NCBI GenBank assembly: GCA_028641055.1
Contig: CM054061.1
Span: forward strand, 116,754,019 to 116,818,018
Length of the DNA stretch: 64,000 nucleotides
Direction of reading: 5' to 3'
From: Alopecurus myosuroides
Lineage: Eukaryota; Streptophyta; Magnoliopsida; Poales; Poaceae
Shown: one piece after another, positions 57,870-64,000 of the stretch
Layout of the letters: every line of letters starts with the position of its first letter
Position numbering within the stretch: the first letter of the stretch is position 1
Translations under genes and position numbers: made by a program
The notes under the pieces: model-generated
What the model saw: only the letters and a program-made list of their open reading frames with translations
What the model was told of the DNA's origin: nothing
Databases searched by the model: none

Positions 57870-59435
57870 CTAAGTATAATACAGACGCAGCTGAGCCACG
57901 TTCCATGGTCTATCTCTTTCTTGCATAGATGAAGTGGTGTGCGCGGTGTCATTGACTGTAGCCGACTCTTCCCTTGCATCTATCAAATAATATGATCCGT
58001 TATGTAGGTTCCGGCTTACGATAAATGGTCCTTCCCATGGTGGTGATAATTTGTGTTTTCCTTCGTTTGACTGTACCAGACGCAGAACCAAATCTCCTTC
58101 CTGGAACACCCGGGTCTTCACACGCCGGCTATGATACCTCCGTAGATCTTGCTGATATATGGCTGATCTTTCCAGGGCTTGTTCTCTTTGTTCTTCTAAC
58201 ATATCTACGGCGTCCTGCCGGGTTTTTTCGTTCTCTACTTCGACGTAAGCTGATACTCTGGGCGAATCGTGAATAATATCACTTGGTAACACTGCTTCCG
58301 CACCATAGACCATGAAGAAGGGTGTCATCTGAGTGGATCTGTTAGGTGTAGTGTTGATGCCCCAAACCACAGACGGAAGTTCTTCGACCCATGCACCAGC
58401 AGCCCTAACACAGGGGACTCGCAACCGTGGTTTTAACCCACGAAGCAATTCTTGGTTTGCTCTCTCCACTTGCCCATTGGCCTGCGGGTGAGCCACTGAT
58501 GCAACATCAAGCCGGATGCCATTGTTGCCACAGAATTTCTCCATCTCGCCAAGAGACATGTTAGTTCCGTTGTCGGTGATTATGCTGTGGGGATACCCAA
58601 ACCGGTAGATAATCCTTTTCAGGAACTTGACTGCTGTAGCCGCTTCGCAATTAGTAACTGGCATAACCTCAACCCACTTGGTAAACTTGTCAATGGCCAC
58701 CAAAAGATGTGTCTTCTTGCATGGTGACATATGGAAGGGACCAACCATGTCCATACCCCAGACGGCGAACGGCCAAGTTAATGGGATGGTCCGTAATTCC
58801 ATAGCCGGTACGTGTGTTTGGCGAGCGTACCTTTGACACCCGTCACATCTTGCCACCAAACGTTCGGCATCCGATAGAGCCGTAAGCCAGAAAAATCCGT
58901 GTCGATAAGCTTTAGCCACCAGAGACCTTGTAGATGCATGATGCCCGCAGTCGCCTTCGTGTATTTCCTTGAGAATCTGTCGGCCTTCTTCCGGCGCTAC
59001 GCAGCGCAAGAAGACTCCTGTTGCGCTTCTCTTGTATAATTCTCCATTGATGATAGAATACCCCTTTGCTCGCCTCATGATTTGCCTTGCTAATACCTCC
59101 TGTTCTGGTAACTCGCCCCGTGATAGGTAGGCCAGGTATGGCTCTGTCCACTCGGGGATGGCGTGTACTGTGGCCACGTACTCCAAATCCGGGTCTTGAT
59201 TTGCCAGTTCTTCCTCAGACTCGGTTTTAACTGATGGTCGCCACAACTCGTCCAGGAACACATTAGGTGGAACCGGCTCTCTACGCGAGCCGAGTCTGGC
59301 GAGTGCGTCTGCTGCCTCGTTTTTTCTTCTGTCTATGTGCTCCACCTCATACCCGGAAAAGCACCCGGCAACCCTGTCGACTTCCCTGCGGTATGCTGCC
59401 ATAGTTGCATCCTTTCTGTCCCAAGTTCCCGATAC
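57870..59435 (-). CDS. Integrase with RNase H tail (young Tat element)
   Basis: The open frame downstream of the TAG at 59436 continues pol. It starts VSGTWDRKDATMAAYRREVD, including the last RNase H catalytic D in KNEAADALARLGS. Integrase follows: zinc finger HEGDCGHHAS...CDGCQRY, then DDE motifs in GMDMVGPFH, IITDNGTNMS and HPQANGQVERANQ, and a C-terminal domain with PPWEGPFIVSR. The stop at 57870 follows LRLYYT. All catalytic residues are present. It joins retrotransposon cDNA to the genome. It would be made only by readthrough of the TAG or by reinitiation. Confidence 0.9.
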   Translation of the reverse strand, partial: VSGTWDRKDATMAAYRREVDRVAGCFSGYEVEHIDRRKNEAADALARLGSRREPVPPNVFLDELWRPSVKTESEEELANQDPDLEYVATVHAIPEWTEPYLAYLSRGELPEQEVLARQIMRRAKGYSIINGELYKRSATGVFLRCVAPEEGRQILKEIHEGDCGHHASTRSLVAKAYRHGFFWLTALSDAERLVARCDGCQRYARQTHVPAMELRTIPLTWPFAVWGMDMVGPFHMSPCKKTHLLVAIDKFTKWVEVMPVTNCEAATAVKFLKRIIYRFGYPHSIITDNGTNMSLGEMEKFCGNNGIRLDVASVAHPQANGQVERANQELLRGLKPRLRVPCVRAAGAWVEELPSVVWGINTTPNRSTQMTPFFMVYGAEAVLPSDIIHDSPRVSAYVEVENEKTRQDAVDMLEEQREQALERSAIYQQDLRRYHSRRVKTRVFQEGDLVLRLVQSNEGKHKLSPPWEGPFIVSRNLHNGSYYLIDAREESATVNDTAHTTSSMQERDRPWNVAQLRLYYT

Positions 59436-62225
59436 CTATTGTACCACAAGATCCGAATCTCCGAAGCATCGTATTCTTTTAATGTTCATTTCCTTGGCTA
59501 CCTTTAAACCATGCAACAGGGCCTCATACTCGGCCACTTTGTTTGAGCAATCAAAGTGAATTTGCAGTACGTAACTCAATTTGTCTCCCTTGGGCGATGT
59601 CAGCACTACTCCAGCTCCTGATCCCTCATATTGCTTTGACCCATCGAAGTGCATGGTCCATGACTCGGATTTTGGAACTGTGGTAGCCATACCTGTATGT
59701 GTCCAGTCGTTAACGAAATCAATTAAAGCTTGGGACTTGATTGCTGACCTGGGTTCGTAATTTATGTGATAATCTCCCATCTCTATTGCCCACTTGGCTA
59801 TTCTTCCCGTCGCGTCCGAGTTTCTGATAATATCCGACATTGGTATTGAGCTGACCACCGTTATAGGATGTTCTTGGAAATACGGCTTCAACTTCCTGCT
59901 GGCCATGAAGACTCCGAACACCAACTTTTGCCAATGTGGATAGCGCTGCTTTGCTTCTGATAATACTTCACTGACGTAATAAACCGGCCTCTGAACCGGG
60001 TAACCTTTCCCGTCCTCTTTGCGTTCCACGACCACCACTGCGCTAACGGCTCGGGGGCCAGCTGCCACGTATAGCAACATAGGCTCTTTAGGACCCGGCG
60101 CCGCTAGTACTGGTGCTTCAGATAATTGCTTCTTTAGTGCTTCAAACGCTTCATCTGCCTCTTCGTCCCATACGAATTTATCCGATTTTCGCAAGAGCCG
60201 ATACACGGGTATTGCTTTTTCTCCGAGTCTAGATATGAACCGGCTCAAGGCTGCTACACAGCCCGTGAGCTTTTGAACGTGCTTCAAGTTCTCCGGCTTT
60301 TTCAAACTCTGGATTGCCTTGATTTTATCTGGATTTGCCTCAATTCCTCTCTCGGAAACTATGAAGCCGAGTAATTTCCCAACCGGAACTCCGAATACGC
60401 ACTTCGTTGGATTAAGCTTCATCTGGTACCTCCTCAGGTTTTTGAATGTCTCCTTTAGATCATCGATAAATGTCTCCGCCTTCCTGGTCTTGATGACCAC
60501 GTCATCCACATAAGCATGGACGTTACGTCCGATTTGGTCCTCAAAGCACTTTTGAATACACCGTTGGTAAGTTGCGCCAGCGTTCTTCAACCCAAATGTC
60601 ATAGTTTTATAACAAAAGGCCCCAAACGGGGTTATGAATGATGTTTTCTCCCAATCCTCCCTTTTGAGCTTAATCTGATGATACCCGGAATATGCATCCA
60701 GGAAGCATAACAGATCGCTTCCAGCTACTGCGTCTATAATCTGATCTATCCTTGGGAGCGCGAACGGATCCTTTGGGCAATGCTTGTTGAGACTAGTGAA
60801 GTCAATGCACATCCTCCACTCGTTGGTCTTTTTCATCACCAGAACCGGATTAGCCAACCAATCCGGGTGAAATACTTCCATGATAAAGCCGGCTGCCAGT
60901 AGCCGAGCGATTTCTTCGCCTATAGCTTTCCTTCTTTCCTCATTCATTTTCCTCAAACCTTGTTTCACGGGCCTGGACTTGGGATCCACATGCAAACTGT
61001 GCTCAGCCAATTCTGTAGGGATACCCGGCATGTCGCTAGGTGTCCAGGCAAACACATCTGCATTCGAGCGAATGAACTCCACGAGCGCTCCCTCCTGCTC
61101 TTTTCCCAGGTTAGACCCTATGGTAAACTGCTTAGTAGAATCCCCTTCGACAAAATCTATCTTCTTGGTGTCTTGCGCTGCCTTGAATTTTGCTCTCTCA
61201 TCCTCGGTATTCGGCTTTTTCAAGGCTGTTCTATCGTCCGGGTTTACTTGAGATCGGTAATATTCGAGCTCTTCCTTCCTGCATGCCTGCTCGGCCATAA
61301 CTGAATCTCCTTCGTCGCACTCGGCCGCTATATCCCGGTTCCCATGTATAGTGATGGTCCGTTTAGGACCCGGGATTTTCAGCTGCAAATACACGTAGCA
61401 CGGCCTAGCCATGAATTGGGCGTAAGCCGGCCTCCCCAACAGCGCGTGGTAAGGACTGCGCAACTTGACCACCTCGAACATGAGCCACTCCACTCGATAA
61501 TTATCCGTCGATTCCCCAAAAGCAACTTCCAAGGTGATCCTTCCCTCGGGGCTCGCCGAGTGACCCGGTACGATCCCGTGAAAGATTGTTGAACTTTTCT
61601 GCAGCTGGGACTCTTTGAGACTCATCCGTAAGAAGGTCTCCCAATAAAGGATGTTGATGCTACTTCCACCGTCCATCAGGACCTTCTTCAGCTCGTAACC
61701 ATTAACCTGTGGAGCAACCACCAACGCCAAGACTCCTGGACGCTCCACCTTTTCCGGATGATCTCTTCTACTCCACGTTATCTCTTGTTCCGCCCATCTA
61801 AGATACCCCGGCGCGGCTGATGAAACCGAATTTGCCGCTTGCTTTGATGTCTCTTTGTTCCTGCTAGAAGTTCCTGTAGTATGCACATGATATTGTCCTT
61901 TTAAGTTAGTCGTTCGTACCGTGTCGACGAAGATATTGATCCGGCCGACCGTCAATATAAATCCGGACTCGAGGTGATCCGATTCTGGCCCCCAGCCGGG
62001 ATCGTCCACCAACTTTTCTTCTTCGTGGTCGATGTAGATTTCGCCAATGACAAGACCCTCCATGCCCTTCCGAGCTTCTCCCGTGATGTAAACACCTTTG
62101 GACGCAGGCCCCACGGTGGGCGCCAACTGTCGTGGGATAATCACGGCAGGTGTTACCAGGGGTAACTGATCTTGGGGCAAGTCGACACAGGCGTTCGGGA
62201 GAGGGTTTAGCTCAAAGGAAGACAT
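59436..62225 (-). CDS. Leader, protease, reverse transcriptase and RNase H (young Tat element)
   Basis: The start chosen is the ATG at 62225 in U5 (MSSFELNPLPNACV); the frame is open upstream to 62357 and runs through the primer-binding site. Domains in order are a leader of about 150 residues, protease with KKVLMDGGSSINILYWE, an RNase-like linker with DVFAWTPSDMPGIP, RT with WLANPVLVMKKTN, CFLDAYSGYHQIKL and the catalytic AYVDDVVIKTR, then RNase H with MHFDGSKQYEGSGAGVVL, AEYEALLHGL and FGDSDLVVQ. A single TAG at 59436-59438 ends it inside RNase H; the same frame continues without damage into integrase. Capsid and CCHC zinc knuckle are absent. Confidence 0.9.
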   Translation of the reverse strand: MSSFELNPLPNACVDLPQDQLPLVTPAVIIPRQLAPTVGPASKGVYITGEARKGMEGLVIGEIYIDHEEEKLVDDPGWGPESDHLESGFILTVGRINIFVDTVRTTNLKGQYHVHTTGTSSRNKETSKQAANSVSSAAPGYLRWAEQEITWSRRDHPEKVERPGVLALVVAPQVNGYELKKVLMDGGSSINILYWETFLRMSLKESQLQKSSTIFHGIVPGHSASPEGRITLEVAFGESTDNYRVEWLMFEVVKLRSPYHALLGRPAYAQFMARPCYVYLQLKIPGPKRTITIHGNRDIAAECDEGDSVMAEQACRKEELEYYRSQVNPDDRTALKKPNTEDERAKFKAAQDTKKIDFVEGDSTKQFTIGSNLGKEQEGALVEFIRSNADVFAWTPSDMPGIPTELAEHSLHVDPKSRPVKQGLRKMNEERRKAIGEEIARLLAAGFIMEVFHPDWLANPVLVMKKTNEWRMCIDFTSLNKHCPKDPFALPRIDQIIDAVAGSDLLCFLDAYSGYHQIKLKREDWEKTSFITPFGAFCYKTMTFGLKNAGATYQRCIQKCFEDQIGRNVHAYVDDVVIKTRKAETFIDDLKETFKNLRRYQMKLNPTKCVFGVPVGKLLGFIVSERGIEANPDKIKAIQSLKKPENLKHVQKLTGCVAALSRFISRLGEKAIPVYRLLRKSDKFVWDEEADEAFEALKKQLSEAPVLAAPGPKEPMLLYVAAGPRAVSAVVVVERKEDGKGYPVQRPVYYVSEVLSEAKQRYPHWQKLVFGVFMASRKLKPYFQEHPITVVSSIPMSDIIRNSDATGRIAKWAIEMGDYHINYEPRSAIKSQALIDFVNDWTHTGMATTVPKSESWTMHFDGSKQYEGSGAGVVLTSPKGDKLSYVLQIHFDCSNKVAEYEALLHGLKVAKEMNIKRIRCFGDSDLVVQ
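62107..62125 (-). promoter_or_regulatory. Primer-binding site (young Tat element)
   Basis: Minus-strand TGGCGCCCACCGTGGGGCC, two bases inside the 5' LTR. It differs from the site of the older Tat element (TGGCGCCGTCTGTGGG), so the two belong to different families. Confidence 0.85.
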
Positions 62226-62604
62226 GATACAACTTGATCTGACAGCCGGCAATCGAAGTCGCCGGATCTCTATTCTCGATACAATAACTCGATTAGGGTT
62301 TACACTGGATACTCGATACCACACGATATTGCTAGGATTCTTAGATCTCTGTGTCAATCTATACCCGAGGGTCGGTTTATATAGTACCCGTACCCCCCTA
62401 ACTTACTTTACAAGGCACACCCGGGTCCTACCCAGACACGGCGTGCTAACCCTAACTTTCCTTTACAACACCCATAATCCGGGTCACTAGGCCCACGAGC
62501 TTGGGCCTCCACAAACATCTTTATCCCTAGCCGTATCCTGCTCACTGTCTCTGGGCCGGGTTATTCCTCGGATCTTGGCATACCGGGTTAGCATCCCCCC
62601 ATCA
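62128..62604 (-). mobile_element. 5' LTR of the young Tat element
   Basis: Second copy of the 477-bp LTR. A TATA box (CTATATAAAC on the minus strand) at 62375-62384 places transcription start near 62345, just upstream of the U5 start codon used by pol. Confidence 0.93.
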
Positions 62605-63157
62605 AGAGTCGAGCGCAACGAACGCGTGCGACGTGCGCGTCTCTAGCACTATAACTTTTTTCAAGCATTTTTTCCTTGATTTGAAGAATCACTCTCATTG
62701 GGAGTTAGACATGTGTAGCTCCATTCTTCCTCCTCTTGATCATCACTCTCCTCCTCTTTTTCATCCAATGAGCTTCCAGATTCAGCAATAGGCTCCTGCA
62801 ATGCATCAGTTACTTCCTTTGGTGGAGAGAATCTTTTAAGATATTTAATTATGTAGTAATTAAAATCCTTTTAATTATCATAGCAATATTCAAGTATAGC
62901 ATAGATCTCATATTTATAAGGTGCATCATTAATATTTTCAAGCAAATAAGCAATTTCGAATGCACCCTTCCAAGCAATAAATTCCTCAATTTGTTTCTCA
63001 TCATCAAAGTTATAATTTCCCTTAACATAAGAAGATATGGTAACATCATCATTATACTCACATTGAAAAGGGAAGTGTTTATAACTCCTACAACAACAAG
63101 ACTTATCAAAGCAATAAGTAACATTATAAGTAGAGCATAATCTTTAGCATAATAATA
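62605..63157 (-). pseudogene. Sabrina/WHAM-like gag remnant
   Basis: After about 45 bases of flanking GC-rich DNA, the minus strand reads gag-like blocks DDVTISSYVKGNYNFDDEKQ, EEFIAWKGAFEIAYLLENIN and KYEIYAILEYCYDN. An acidic EEESDDQEEEEWSYTCLTPN part follows, ending at about 62660. This is the carboxyl half of a Sabrina/WHAM-type gag with stops. It joins LTR sequence directly at about 63158 without a PBS, which points to an internal deletion. Confidence 0.65.
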
Positions 63158-64000
63158 AAATTTACAGTTGGGCAATTGACAGATATAAAGGCTGCACCAT
63201 AGTGCATTTGCTTGACGTGATGATTACTATGTGATTCATGTGGGTATTATCCAACTGCATCTATGACTAATAATCCACCGTCGGAATGTTATCCGACCAA
63301 TCCTTGGGTATTAAGTTGCAAGCAACAGATGATCGCATTAAGAAAATTGTGTAATGTAAACATCGTTGTTTTCTCCCCCAATGGCAACAACACATACCCC
63401 ACCAGTTTTCGTTTATGTCACTCGAGCGTGAGTAAAAGGGAGGCATGAACCCACTATTGAACATAAATAACCCCTCTTGGTGTTACTAGCATCGACTTGT
63501 CTAGAGCATCTATTAATAACGGAGAGCATGCAAGATCATAAATAAAATACACACGAAAAGAACATGATAGATTGATAATCATTGGACATAGCATTCAATA
63601 TTCATCGGATCATGTAGCATTACAATAAGATGATCTTGATCATGTAGGGAAGCTCACAAGATCTAAACATTAGGCATAAAGATGAGAGAACAACCATCTA
63701 GCTACTTCTATGGACCCGTAGTCCGAGGATGTACTACTCACGCATCATTCTGGGGGCGGGCATGGTGGTGTAGAGCCCTATCGAACTAGGGTTGACGATG
63801 ATGGTGGCCTCGGGTGTTTTTAGTGGAAAGGTGTATATTTTTAGGGCTAACCTCCCGAGGGGTATAAATAGGCGAAAGGGAAACATCGGTGGGCGGCCAG
63901 GGGGCCACACCACCCCATGGCGTGGCCAGGGGCGCGCCGCCATATGGTGTGGGGCCCTGTGGCCCGCCTCCGGGTCTCCTGTAACGGCCGGGAATTTCTC
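63158..64000 (-). mobile_element. Sabrina/WHAM-like LTR, partial, cut by the window edge
   Basis: Inverted relative of the LTR at 21577-23181: the CAATTGCCCA(A/G)CTGTAA block, the ATCCACC...GGTATTAAGTTGCAAGCAA block and the GGACCCGTAGTCC block near 63713 match 22740-22100 in reverse order. The inner end is truncated at the junction with gag; the outer end lies beyond the window. Confidence 0.75.

Larger units (their letters stand above)
51969..62604 (-). mobile_element. Complete, young Tat-lineage Gypsy element without gag
   Basis: Two 477-bp LTRs (51969-52445 and 62128-62604), identical by eye except for two substitutions, bound a 10,636-bp element flanked by a perfect TSD AGAGT (51964-51968 and 62605-62609). 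In minus orientation the order is 5' LTR, PBS, a short leader, protease, RT, RNase H and integrase, with a six-exon gene on the opposite strand between integrase and the 3' LTR. The leader (~100 codons) leaves no room for capsid or zinc-knuckle gag, so the copy cannot supply its own particle. Near-identical LTRs indicate recent insertion, hence trans-mobilisation or a deletion after insertion. Confidence 0.93.

Overview
The window is plant nuclear DNA, almost certainly from a grass and most likely a Triticeae (wheat, barley, rye or Aegilops) chromosome arm. This rests on the mass of nested LTR retrotransposons, Athila-type LTR/PBS modules of the Sabrina/WHAM/Fatima kind, Tat-lineage Gypsy elements with antisense genes, a Stowaway MITE, GT-AG introns in phase, and very low gene density. 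Family names are from memory of Triticeae repeats and were not checked by search. There is no bacterial-type feature, no rRNA gene, no intact tRNA gene and no CRISPR array.

Layout. 1-4500: most of a ~4.8 kb LTR, minus orientation. 4501-10712: low-copy-looking DNA with no convincing gene. 10713-11657: Mutator-like element with 10-bp target duplications, probably a Pack-MULE. 11841-13310: GC-rich retroposon-like remnant split by a hAT-type MITE. 13616-14105: calcium-dependent protein kinase pseudogene, upstream of a Helitron 3' end at 15732. 15904-17010: fold-back MITE beside an unidentified gene-like remnant. 17011-18822: 3' end of a Copia element. 18826-21576: Fatima-like LTR and decayed gag. 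21577-23996: Sabrina/WHAM-like LTR, PBS and gag. 24134-33430: ~358-bp tandem array with a four-unit higher-order pattern, split by a 4825-bp solo LTR (TSD ATCTT) of the same family as the LTR at the left edge. 33431-35490: no recognised gene. About 35.5-43.6 kb: old, decayed, 3'-truncated Tat-lineage Gypsy element on the minus strand. 44.2-49.0 kb: a four-exon B3-domain gene whose first intron holds twelve ~205-bp tandem repeats and whose reading frame contains a stop. 49.5-50.0 kb: AP2/ERF-like pseudogene. 50.47-51.12 kb: intact-looking two-exon gene for a 147-residue coiled-coil protein. 51969-62604: complete young Tat-lineage Gypsy element (TSD AGAGT, 477-bp LTRs differing at about two sites). 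It lacks gag, has one nonsense codon in pol, and carries an intact six-exon antisense gene of 906 codons. 62605-64000: remnant of another Sabrina/WHAM-like element.

How it fits together. Most sequence is nested retroelements of different ages. Host-type candidates are the B3 gene, the coiled-coil gene, the AP2-like pseudogene and the kinase pseudogene. In the young element the antisense gene converges on pol, has its own TATA box just inside the 3' LTR, and keeps one frame through five introns. That conservation is the most notable biological signal here.
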